Assembly (NCBI GenBank): GCA_001689495.1
Contig: LUJS01000017.1
Span: 1-24,589, forward strand
DNA: 24,589 nucleotides
Origin: Bacteroidales bacterium M8
GTDB lineage: Bacteria; Bacteroidota; Bacteroidia; Bacteroidales; Muribaculaceae
Direction of reading: 5' to 3'
The first letter of the stretch is position 1. The number at the start of each line of letters is the position of its first letter. Position numbers and translations under genes: made by a program. This document shows, piece by piece, positions 12,883 through 21,600 of the stretch. A model generated the notes under the pieces. The model ran no database searches, had not been told where the DNA came from, and saw only the letters and a program-made list of their open reading frames with translations.

Positions 12883-15656
12883 AAAGATTAAAGAAATTTC
12901 TTATACTTTCGCTCCTGCCGTTCTGCGCGTCGGCACAGGGCGTGACCGACTGGTATGAGGTCTCCACCGAAAACCGCCCCTTCGTGCGCTGGTGGTGGCT
13001 CGGCAGCGCCGTAGACCCCGAGGGCCTCACCTACAACCTCTCAGAGTTTGCCCGTCAGGGCCTCGGAGGCGTCGAGATCACCCCCATATACGGCGTCAAG
13101 GGCAACGAGGCCAACGACATACCCTATCTCTCGGACAAGTGGATGGACATGCTTGCCCACACCACCGCCGAGGGCAAGCGTCTGGGCCTGCAGATAGACA
13201 TGAACAACGGAACCGGATGGCCTTTCGGCGGCCCCGAGGTCACCGTGGCCGAGAGCGCCCGCAAGCATGTCACCGAGAAGATCACCGTGCCCGGCGGCAA
13301 GAGGGTCAAGGAGAAACTCATGCCCTCGGACGAGAAACAGCGCCCCGTGGCCACGCTGCAGAAAGTGATGGCCGTCAACGGCGAGCGCCGTCTCGACATC
13401 ACCGACAAGGTGAACAAGGAGGGTATTCTCGACTGGAAGGCACCCAAGGGGGGCGACTGGACGGTCTACGCCCTCTTCAATGGCCGCACGTTCCAGAAAG
13501 TGAAGCGCGCCGCGCCCGGCGGCGAGGGATATGTGGTCAACCACTATGACAGCGTGGCTGTCAAGAGCTATCTCGACCGCTTCGACCGCGCCTTCAAGGG
13601 CCGCGAGGACATAATGCCCAACTCGTTCTTCAACGACTCATACGAGGTCTATGGCTCGGACTGGACCGAGGGTCTGCTCGACCGTTTCGAGGCCGACCAC
13701 GGATACCGTCTTGAGCAGTATCTGCCCGAGTTCGAGGGCGAGGGTGGCCACACCGACCTCCGCGCCCGCGTGGTGAGCGACTATCGCCGCACGCTGGGCT
13801 GGATGCTCGAGGACCACTTCACCCGCGTGTGGACCGACTGGGCCCACGGCCACGGCGCACGCATCCGCAACCAGTCTCACGGCTCGCCCGCCAACATCCT
13901 CGACCTCTACGCAGCGGTCGACATACCCGAGTGCGAGTCGTTCGGCAAGAGCGACTTCAACATCCCCGGCATGCCCGACAGCGGTCCCTCGCGTCCCAGC
14001 GACGCCGACCCTGCCGTGCTCAAGTTCGCATCGTCGGCTGCACACCTCGCAGGCAAGCCCCTCACCTCGGCCGAGACGCTGACGTGGCTCACCGAGCACT
14101 TCCACACCTCGCTGGCCCGCTGCAAGCCCGAGATCGACCAGATGCTCTGCTCGGGCGTAAACCACGTCTATTTCCACGGCGCGCCCTATTCGCCCAAAGG
14201 CGTCGACTTCCCCGGATGGATGTTCTATGCCTCGATCAACGTGTCGCCCACCAACTCTATGTGGCAGGATGCCTCGGGCCTGTTCAACTACATAGCCCGC
14301 GTGCAGTCTTTCCTGACGGCCGGAAGCCCCGACGCCGATTTCCTGCTCTACTTCCCGCTCGACGACATCCTGCACCGTCAGGACGGCAACCCGTACCTGA
14401 TGTTCGACATCCACAAGATGCAGCAGCGCATGCCCGACGTCAAGCAGCATGTCACCGACGTGGTCAAGGCCGGATATGACCTCGACTATGTGTCAGACTC
14501 ACTCCTCTCGGTGCTCGACATGCTCCCCGACGGCAACATCGGCTCGAAGGGCGACACACGTCACCGAGCAGTGATAGTACCGTCCGTAAGGATGATGCAG
14601 CCCCAGACGCTCGAGCGTCTGCTCGGTCTGGCCGAGAACGGCGCCACCGTCATCTTCACCGGCTCCCTGCCCGCCGACGTCCCCGGCATGGGCCATCTCG
14701 ATGCCCGTCGCGAGAGATTCGGCAAGGCAACCGCCAAGCTCCCCGCGTTCACCTCGACCCCCTCTGTCCACACCTACGGCAAGGGCAAGCTGATATATGC
14801 GCCGACCATCGCCGAGGCACTCGCCATGACCGGCGTCAAGCCTGAGCCAGGACGCGAGGCAGGCCTGTCCATGATACGCCGCCGCAACGAGGCCGGAGGC
14901 CACAACTACTTCATGTCGCTGCTCTGCGACCGTCCCGTCGACGGCTGGACCGATCTGGCCGTACCCGCCAAGAGCGCGATGATATTCGACCCCCTCACGG
15001 GCAAGAAGGGCAAGGCCGAGATCAGGACCAACGCAGATGGCAATGCCGCCGTGCGCCTGCAGATACGTCCCGGCGAATCTCTGCTGCTCAAGACCTTTGC
15101 CGACGATGTCGACGCCGAGGCATGGCGGTATGTCGAGAGCAAGGGCACGCCGGTCGTGCTGGCCGAGGGCTGGACGCTGACCTTCCCCGAGAGCGCGCCC
15201 GCCGTGGCCGACACGTTTGCCATCGGCAAGCCTGTCGACTGGACCACCCTCGACGATCCCCGCCTTCAGGTCAACGCCGCCACGGGCCGTTATGCGGTCG
15301 AGTTCACGCTGCCCGAGGGCGTCAATCCCTCAGACTGGGAACTCTCGCTGGGCAACCTGCGCGAGAGCGCCCGCGTACGTGTCAACGGCAAGGAGGCCGG
15401 TACCGTCTGGAGCGTACCCTATGTCATCAACATAGGCCATCTGCTCAAGCCCGGCGTCAACACCATGGAGATTGACGTGACCAACCTGCAGGCCAACCGC
15501 ATCCGCGACTACGAGAAACGCGGTGTCGAGTGGCGCAAGTTCAAGGACGCCAACATCAACAGTGTCACCGGCGCCCGCCAGTTCAGCTTCGGCGACTGGC
15601 CCGTTACCCCCTCGGGCCTCACCACCGAGGTGACGCTGACACCCGTGTTCCATTGA
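12879..15656 (+). CDS. GH106-like alpha-L-rhamnosidase, secreted
   Basis: This 925-residue protein has a signal peptide (MKRLKK, hydrophobic core, cleavage after CASA at 19). The catalytic part opens with RPFVRWWWLGSAVDPEGLT and GLGGVEITPIYG, typical of GH106, and continues with IDMNNGTGWPFGGP (107-120), NDSYEVYGSDW (252-262) and SHGSPANILDLYAAVDIPE (333-351). Candidate acidic catalytic residues cluster in the last two motifs. A C-terminal beta-sandwich (about 800-900, with VRVNGKEAGTVWSVPY) resembles the galactose-binding-like domain of such enzymes. Family knowledge: GH106 inverts and removes terminal alpha-L-rhamnose, for example from rhamnogalacturonans. Translation is probably coupled to the preceding gene. 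Substrate linkage cannot be read from sequence. Confidence 0.87.
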   Translation: MKRLKKFLILSLLPFCASAQGVTDWYEVSTENRPFVRWWWLGSAVDPEGLTYNLSEFARQGLGGVEITPIYGVKGNEANDIPYLSDKWMDMLAHTTAEGKRLGLQIDMNNGTGWPFGGPEVTVAESARKHVTEKITVPGGKRVKEKLMPSDEKQRPVATLQKVMAVNGERRLDITDKVNKEGILDWKAPKGGDWTVYALFNGRTFQKVKRAAPGGEGYVVNHYDSVAVKSYLDRFDRAFKGREDIMPNSFFNDSYEVYGSDWTEGLLDRFEADHGYRLEQYLPEFEGEGGHTDLRARVVSDYRRTLGWMLEDHFTRVWTDWAHGHGARIRNQSHGSPANILDLYAAVDIPECESFGKSDFNIPGMPDSGPSRPSDADPAVLKFASSAAHLAGKPLTSAETLTWLTEHFHTSLARCKPEIDQMLCSGVNHVYFHGAPYSPKGVDFPGWMFYASINVSPTNSMWQDASGLFNYIARVQSFLTAGSPDADFLLYFPLDDILHRQDGNPYLMFDIHKMQQRMPDVKQHVTDVVKAGYDLDYVSDSLLSVLDMLPDGNIGSKGDTRHRAVIVPSVRMMQPQTLERLLGLAENGATVIFTGSLPADVPGMGHLDARRERFGKATAKLPAFTSTPSVHTYGKGKLIYAPTIAEALAMTGVKPEPGREAGLSMIRRRNEAGGHNYFMSLLCDRPVDGWTDLAVPAKSAMIFDPLTGKKGKAEIRTNADGNAAVRLQIRPGESLLLKTFADDVDAEAWRYVESKGTPVVLAEGWTLTFPESAPAVADTFAIGKPVDWTTLDDPRLQVNAATGRYAVEFTLPEGVNPSDWELSLGNLRESARVRVNGKEAGTVWSVPYVINIGHLLKPGVNTMEIDVTNLQANRIRDYEKRGVEWRKFKDANINSVTGARQFSFGDWPVTPSGLTTEVTLTPVFH

Positions 15657-15707
15657 TCAAAACCCTCAATCATCACTATCCTGAAAATCACTTTAAACCA
15701 ATCATCA

Positions 15708-16847
15708 ATGAAAAAACTTGTTTTCGCCCTTCTCGGCGCCGCCATGCTTGTCCCCTCGATGGAGGCTGCAGACATGACCAAGCTCCCCCCGCGGCAGGAG
15801 ACGCTCAAGACCCTCATCAAGGTCAACGACCACTATCTCAAGAACCATCCCGACCCCCTGCAGGGTATCCCCTACTACTCGCGCAAGAAGGTCTACGAGG
15901 CCAACATCTGGACCCGCGCCGTCTACTTCGAGGGCCTGATGGCACTCCACTCGATCTATCCCGACAACCGTTATTATGACTATGCCCACGACTGGGCCGA
16001 CGGTTTCAAGTGGGGCATGCGCCGCGACGACACCACAACCCGCAACGCCGACAACTATTGCTGCTCGCAGACATACATCGACCTGTTCCGCCTCACGCCC
16101 GAGCCCCACATGCTCACCAAGACCAAGGCAAACATGAACATGCTCGTCAACACCCCCCAGAACGACGACTGGACATGGATCGACGCCATACAGATGGGCA
16201 TGCCCGTGCTGGCCAAGATGGGCCACGACACAGGCGACCGCCGATATTATGACAAGGCATACCATATGTACAAGTGGTCGCGCGACACCCTTGCCGGCGG
16301 TCTGTTCAACGAGAAAGAGGGCCTGTGGTGGCGCGACAAGGACTTCGTGCCCCCCTATAAGACACCCAACGGCAAGCAGTGCTACTGGAGCCGCGGCAAC
16401 GGCTGGGTAGTGGCAGCTCTGGTCAAGGTGCTCGAGGAGATTCCCGCCGACGACCCCTATCGTCCCCTCTACGAGGCCGACCTCAAGGCAATGCTCGAGG
16501 CCGCTGCCAAGTGCCAGCGCCCCGACGGTTTCTGGAACGTATCGCTTGCCGATCCCGACGACTTCGGCGGCAAGGAGCTCACCGGCACCGCACTCTTTGT
16601 CTACGGCATGGCATACGGCGTGCGCAACGGCCTGCTGGACAGCAAGAAGTTCATGCCCGTGCTGACCAAGGGCTGGAACGCCATGGTCAACGAGGCCGTT
16701 CACCCCAACGGCTATCTGGGCTACGTGCAGGGCACGGGCAAGGAGCCCAAGGACGGCCAGCCCGTGGCATACGACTCGAAGCCCGACTTTGACGACTACG
16801 GCACCGGTTGCTTCCTGCTCGCAGGCTCGGAGGTCTACAAGCTCTGA
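15708..16847 (+). CDS. GH105 unsaturated rhamnogalacturonyl hydrolase, secreted
   Basis: This 379-residue protein has a signal peptide (MKKLVFALLGAAML, cleavage near MEAA at 20). It is a single (alpha/alpha)6 barrel of the YteR/YesR (GH105) family. These hydrate and release the 4,5-unsaturated galacturonic acid left at the non-reducing end of oligosaccharides by pectate or rhamnogalacturonan lyases. NDDWTWIDAIQMGMP (152-166) supplies the likely catalytic Asp159, and YWSRGNGWVVAAL (226-238) is the conserved RGNGW motif. TWIDAIQ has Ala160 where many members have a second Asp. It is the last gene of the operon, 51 bases after GH106, and ends 26 bases before a strong terminator. The lyase that would make its substrate is not in the window. 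Confidence 0.93.
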   Translation: MKKLVFALLGAAMLVPSMEAADMTKLPPRQETLKTLIKVNDHYLKNHPDPLQGIPYYSRKKVYEANIWTRAVYFEGLMALHSIYPDNRYYDYAHDWADGFKWGMRRDDTTTRNADNYCCSQTYIDLFRLTPEPHMLTKTKANMNMLVNTPQNDDWTWIDAIQMGMPVLAKMGHDTGDRRYYDKAYHMYKWSRDTLAGGLFNEKEGLWWRDKDFVPPYKTPNGKQCYWSRGNGWVVAALVKVLEEIPADDPYRPLYEADLKAMLEAAAKCQRPDGFWNVSLADPDDFGGKELTGTALFVYGMAYGVRNGLLDSKKFMPVLTKGWNAMVNEAVHPNGYLGYVQGTGKEPKDGQPVAYDSKPDFDDYGTGCFLLAGSEVYKL

Positions 16848-16872
16848 TCTCCCCCTTTAACATCTCACGCAT

Positions 16873-16907
16873 ACAGGCCCGGCACCACGCCGGGCCTGTT
16901 TCTTTTT
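16873..16907 (+). terminator. Rho-independent terminator of the glycosidase operon
   Basis: ACAGGCCCGGC (16873-16883) and GCCGGGCCTGT (16889-16899) form a perfect 11-bp GC-rich stem with a 5-base loop, followed by a TTTCTTTTT tract. It cleanly separates the operon from the sigma-factor unit. Confidence 0.93.
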
Positions 16908-16961
16908 GCCGCCGGATGTCACTTTTAACTTATGTTAACCGCAAATCACGCAAAAAAGACC

Positions 16962-16969
16962 TAATTTTG
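16962..16969 (+). promoter_or_regulatory. -7 box upstream of the ECF sigma gene
   Basis: TAATTTTG is a perfect TAnnTTTG box, predicting a start near 16976 and a 24-base leader. No TTTG is found at the -33 position (CCGC at 16939-16942), so the promoter may need an activator or be partly recognised by the encoded sigma factor. Confidence 0.55.
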
Positions 16970-16999
16970 CTCTGAATCCATCATCGAAAACAGTTCCGA

Positions 17000-17560
17000 A
17001 TGGCCAACGACATGAATCTCGACAACGACAGTCTGGTGGCGCGTCTGCGTGACCCCGCTACATGCCGCGAAGCTTTTGGCGAAATGATCAGGGTCTACAC
17101 CGAGCCCCTCTATCGCCAGATACGCCGCATGGTGCAGAGCCACGACGATGCCAACGACCTGCTGCAGAACACGTTCATGAAGGCATGGCAGAACATCGAG
17201 AATTTTCGCGGCGACGCCAAGCTGTCGACGTGGCTATACAAGATAGCCATCAACGAGAGCATCACCCACCTCGAGAAAGAGCGCAAGCGCCTCGGCCTCT
17301 CGATAGACGACGAGGAGGGACACCTGATTAACCTGATCGAGGCCGACAAGGACATAGACGGCGACGAGCTGGCCCTGCAGCTGCGCGAGGCCATAGCCCG
17401 ACTGCCCGAGAAACAGAGGCTCGTGTTCAACATGCGCTATTACGACGACATGAAATACGAGAAAATGTCCGAGATTCTGGGCACCTCGGTGGGCGCGCTC
17501 AAGGCATCGTATCATCTGGCCGTTAAAAAAATAGAACAATTTTTTGCCGACATGGATTAA
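17000..17560 (+). CDS. ECF-family RNA polymerase sigma factor
   Basis: This 186-residue protein has the two-domain ECF layout and no region 1 or 3. Region 2 (about 28-93) includes DDANDLLQNTFMKAWQNI and FRGDAKLSTWLYKIAINES, matching the core-binding and -10-reading helices. Region 4 (about 125-178) holds LPEKQRLVFNMRYYDDMKY and the helix-turn-helix MSEILGTSVGALKASYHLAV that reads -35. It directs RNA polymerase to a dedicated regulon. Its neighbours, a single-pass membrane protein 45 bases downstream and a periplasmic LTxxQ protein, suggest control by an envelope signal rather than the FecR/SusCD type, since no FecR domain is present. An alternative start Met exists at codon 5; 17000 was chosen as the longest start consistent with the promoter. 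Confidence 0.93.
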   Translation: MANDMNLDNDSLVARLRDPATCREAFGEMIRVYTEPLYRQIRRMVQSHDDANDLLQNTFMKAWQNIENFRGDAKLSTWLYKIAINESITHLEKERKRLGLSIDDEEGHLINLIEADKDIDGDELALQLREAIARLPEKQRLVFNMRYYDDMKYEKMSEILGTSVGALKASYHLAVKKIEQFFADMD

Positions 17561-17605
17561 ACCACAAGGGATTACGCAAGTCTAAATCTTAAAACGATTA
17601 CTCAG

Positions 17606-18043
17606 ATGAAAGATATACTCCAGCAAGTGGACCGACGCGACGGCATGACCGTCCCCGAGGGCTATTTCGAAGATTTCGCGGCAAAGATGGCGGCCTCGCT
17701 ACCCCGCCGCGAGTGGGAGGATCCGGCGCCGCGCGTTGTACCCCGTTCGCTGTGGCAGAAGGTCAGGCCATACGTCTACATGGCCGCGATGTTTCTGGGT
17801 GTATGGTGCATGATGAACATGTTCGACCTTATGCGGTCGTCGGCCGGTCTCGGCGTCGAGAACAGCGCGACATTCGCCAAGGCCATAGGCAACGAGCAGT
17901 TTATCGGCGACTACATCTCGTCGCAGATGGCAGCGGACGACTATTCGCTTATGGAAGACCTCTATGACGACGGATTCGTGCCGGCATCGCTCACCGAAAT
18001 GGACATGAATACTGATTCCGAACTACTGACAAAAGACATTTAA
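17606..18043 (+). CDS. Single-pass membrane protein, putative anti-sigma factor
   Basis: This 145-residue protein of no family I recognise starts with MKDILQQVDRRDGMTVPEGY, a pattern seen in Bacteroidetes proteins encoded next to sigma factors. Residues 1-53 are hydrophilic with several basic residues and should be cytoplasmic. One transmembrane helix (about 55-77, YVYMAAMFLGVWCMMNM) is followed by an acidic tail of about 68 residues that should be periplasmic. That topology, and its place immediately after the sigma gene, fit a membrane-bound anti-sigma factor holding the sigma with its N-terminus. No zinc-binding anti-sigma (ZAS) motif His-x3-Cys-x2-Cys is present, so any inhibition mechanism is different. 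The role is inference. Confidence 0.65.
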   Translation: MKDILQQVDRRDGMTVPEGYFEDFAAKMAASLPRREWEDPAPRVVPRSLWQKVRPYVYMAAMFLGVWCMMNMFDLMRSSAGLGVENSATFAKAIGNEQFIGDYISSQMAADDYSLMEDLYDDGFVPASLTEMDMNTDSELLTKDI

Positions 18044-18059
18044 CAAACAGCCTGCAACT

Positions 18060-18551
18060 ATGCGACGACTACTATTTGTTTTGATAGCCACCATGACATT
18101 GTTCGCTGCCTCGGCGCAGAAGCCCTCGAAGGCCGAGCGCGAGGCGTGGATGAGACAGATACAGCAATACAAGACTGAATTCATGGCCAAGAAGCTCGAC
18201 CTGACCGACGACCAGAAGGTGCGTTTCGCCCCCGTGCTCGACCGCATGGACGCCGAGATACGCAAGGTACAGGAGCAGACACGCAAACTGTGCCGCGACG
18301 TGAGCAAGAAGGGCGAGACCGCCACCGAGCTCGAGACCGAGAAAGCCGCCGAGGCCCAGTTTGAATGCAAGGTCAAGGAGGGCGAGGTGGAAATGAAGTA
18401 TTTCAAGGAATTCAAGTCGATCCTCACCCCGCGGCAGCTGCTCAAGTTCAAGGACGCCGAGCGCGACTTCACTCGCGAGCTGATGAAGAAACACCGCGAA
18501 CACCGCAACAAACAGAAGCAGGAGAAACAGAAAGGTGGCGCCAAGCGCTGA
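18060..18551 (+). CDS. Periplasmic LTxxQ-motif (Spy/CpxP/CnrX-like) protein
   Basis: This 163-residue protein has a signal peptide (hydrophobic 4-17, cleavage after ASA at 19). The mature part is almost entirely charged and helical. It has two LTxxQ motifs, LTDDQ (48-52) and LTPRQ (122-126), spaced as in the helical-hairpin periplasmic sensors and chaperones Spy, CpxP, ZraP and CnrX. Two cysteines (78 and 103) could pair in the oxidising periplasm. The C-terminal 20 residues are strongly basic (KKHREHRNKQKQEKQK). Family members bind misfolded proteins or metal ions and damp an envelope-stress regulator; in the Cnr system the LTxxQ protein pairs with an anti-sigma factor. Its position 16 bases after the putative anti-sigma gene supports that role. 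Confidence 0.75.
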   Translation: MRRLLFVLIATMTLFAASAQKPSKAEREAWMRQIQQYKTEFMAKKLDLTDDQKVRFAPVLDRMDAEIRKVQEQTRKLCRDVSKKGETATELETEKAAEAQFECKVKEGEVEMKYFKEFKSILTPRQLLKFKDAERDFTRELMKKHREHRNKQKQEKQKGGAKR

Positions 18552-18585
18552 TTTCGCCCCGGTAACTCCCGCAACTCCCATACAA

Positions 18586-18625
18586 CGATGTCCGCCCTGC
18601 ACCGCTCGAGTCTCGGCGGACATCG
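18586..18625. repeat. Perfect 11-bp hairpin in the LTxxQ-macroglobulin spacer
   Basis: CGATGTCCGCC (18586-18596) is exactly complementary to GGCGGACATCG (18615-18625) with an 18-base loop. No T-run follows on either strand, so it does not look like an intrinsic terminator. As an RNA hairpin within the operon transcript it could set the 3' end or stability of the upstream messages relative to the large downstream gene. Confidence 0.6.
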
Positions 18626-18663
18626 GCGTAGACAAACCAACCGATACATAGCAGAGACCTATT

Positions 18664-21600
18664 ATGACACGTTTCATCTCGACACTGATTGCAGTTCTAA
18701 TGACTATCGCAGCATCGTCGCAGCAGGTCAAGACACCTGACTTCGCCTATCCGAAGACCGTCAGCAAGAACGCCGACGCACGGCTGGCAGCGGCCCTCAA
18801 GGCCGGCAACGATGTCGCCGCCCTCAGAGCCCTCACCGACTGGTATCTGGCACAGGCCATGACAGCCCCCGAGAACATCACTCCGGCCCTCAACCGCATC
18901 GACAGCGTCTGCGGCAGGCTCGCATCGGCCCCGGCCCGCGCCGTCGGCTCGCTGCTCAAGGCAGACATATACTATAACCTCTATATGTCCGAGAGCTGGA
19001 AGTACGACCGTCGAGACACCCCGCTCACGCCACTGCCTGCCCTCTATACCGAGTGGAACGGACGCCAGTTTGCCATGCGCGTCGGCCAGCTCACTGACAG
19101 CGCCATGGCCGACCCCGCGGCGCTCAAGTCAGTGCCCCTGCGCGACTATGCGTCGCTGATAACTCAGGATACCGAGACACGCATATACTACCCGACGCTC
19201 TACGATTTTGTAGCCCGCAAGTCGGCCAACATGCTCGCCTCGATGCGCGGACGCACGGCAGGGTCGGTATTCCCCCTGTTCTGCCTCACGGCTCCCGCCT
19301 CGGCACCTTTCATGGCTCCGGGCGATCCCGTGGCCGGAAAGATCCTCGGCATCTATGACGCCCTTATAGCCTCATCGGCACCCGGCTCGGCCCCGTGGGT
19401 GTCGGCCTCGATGGCCCGTCTGGGATTCCTGTGCGATAACGTGGCCGAGGCCAAGGCCGACTCGCGCCCCGACGCATTCATGCGCCTCTATGAGAGCTGC
19501 ACCGACCCCGCCACAGGCAAGGCCAAGACCGAATGGGCGGGCGACATACTCTGCGACATCTATTACACGCCCGACGACACGGCGGGAATGGTGACCCTCT
19601 ACGAGCGGATCTCGACGTTCCTCAAGACTTGGCCGGGATACTGGCGCAAGAATTGTCTGGAGCGCTCGCTGCTCGACATGGCGCACAAGACCGTCAATCT
19701 CTCCATGCCCAAGGTCACCGGCCCCGGCCGCGAGACCGAGATGATAGTCAACTCGCGCAACATAGCCGACCTCAGGCTCAAGGTCTATGACGTATCGTCG
19801 TCGCCCGTGGCCGAAGACTATTATCAGATAGAACGTGGCTTCACCCTGCCCGCACCAGTGGCCGTGATACCGGTCGGCGTCAGGGTTGAAGGCAATCCTG
19901 CGGTCTTCATGTCGCGCGACACCGTCAGACATACCTTCGACAAGCCCGGCACATATATCGTCATACCCGAATTTACAGGCGTCGCCACCGACCGCCGCAC
20001 CCACTGCCAGAAGATATACGTGACAGGCGTCAGCATAGCCGAGACGCGGTTTGACACATGCACCCTCTGGGCCATCGACCCCGAGGACGGCGCACCGCTC
20101 GAAGGGGTGGACATGTTCGTGCGCTTTGACTCGCGCAACAACCGCCGCGGCGACGTATCCATAGGCAAGACCGACAGGGACGGCTCGCTGCAGATGCCCA
20201 AGGAGAGCTCGGGTACCGTGACGGCCATCAAGGGCAAGGATCGCTTTGCCGTGCCGCAATATGCCTACAGCTTCAACAACAACCGCTCCGACGTGTGGAA
20301 CAAGGCCGTCGAGGGATATTCGTCGTTGCCGCTCTATCATCCCGGCGATACCGCCGAATGGTGCGCGGTGATATATGAGTACAAAGGCATCAGGCGCCGC
20401 CCCGTGGCCGGCCAAGATGTAAAGGCGATACTCTCAGACCCCTCGGGCGTCGAGCTTGACACCCTCACCCTGACCTCAGACCGATGGGGCCGCGTATATG
20501 GCGCGTTCAAGCTGCCCGACGCGGGCCTCGACGGCAACTACTCGGTCCGCGTGGCCGACCGCTGGGGCGTGGTGCGGTTTACGGTCTCCGACTACAAGCT
20601 CCCCTCGTTCCTCATCGAGGACACCTCGGTCGAGCAGGGCGTGCCCGAGGCCGGTGCGGTGACGCTGCACGGAACGGTCAAGACCTATTCGGGATTCCCG
20701 CTCGACGGGGCCAAGGTCACCGTCGAGATTTCGGTGACCCGACGTCCGCGCTGGTGGATGCCCGGGGCAAGCTACAGGTTCTACTCGACAGACACCGTCG
20801 CCGGAGCCGGCGGCACGTTCGCCATACCCGTCGGCAAGGAGATACTTGCCTCCTCGCCCATACAGGGCGGCTATTTCACGGCCACTATCACGGCCCTCTC
20901 ACCCTCGGGCGAGAGCCAGAAGACCGAAATATCGTTCACAACCTCAAAGCAATACATCATCAAGGGCACAATCGCGCCACAGGCCGACGTGACTTCGGGA
21001 CAACTTGCCGTCAGGGTCAATGCCTCGGACTGGCGCGACTCGGTGGTCAACATCCCCGTGGACTATGCCCTCGTCAGCCCCGACTCGACCACACTGCTCA
21101 CCGGCTCCGTCACGGGCGGAGCGGCATCATTGGATGTCCGCAAGATACCCTCGGGCCGATACATACTGCGCTTCACCCTGCCCGAGCCATACGAGGCTGC
21201 GCCGTGGGAGACCGAGACCATCATCTATCGCACCGACGACAAGAAGACTCCCTGTCCCGGACAACTGCTCTGGAGCCCTGCCGAAAAGGTCTATGTCGGC
21301 GGCAAGGACGATGGAAAGTGGCTCTATGCCACCGACTGCCCCACGCATCTGCTGGTGGCAGTGGTGTCGGGCGACAAGGTGCTGTCGCGCAGATGGGTCA
21401 AGGCATCCGAGGGGATGCACCGTCTGGACGTCGAGCTGCCCGACGGCGTGGACCGCGCCATGATGACCGTTGCCGCCACGGGCAAATACCGCTCTGAGAC
21501 AAAATACATCGAGGTGATACGCAGCGGGTCCGAGAATGGGCTGCGCATCGTGGCCGAGACGTTCCGCGACCGACTCGTGCCCGGCTCGCGTGAGACTTGG

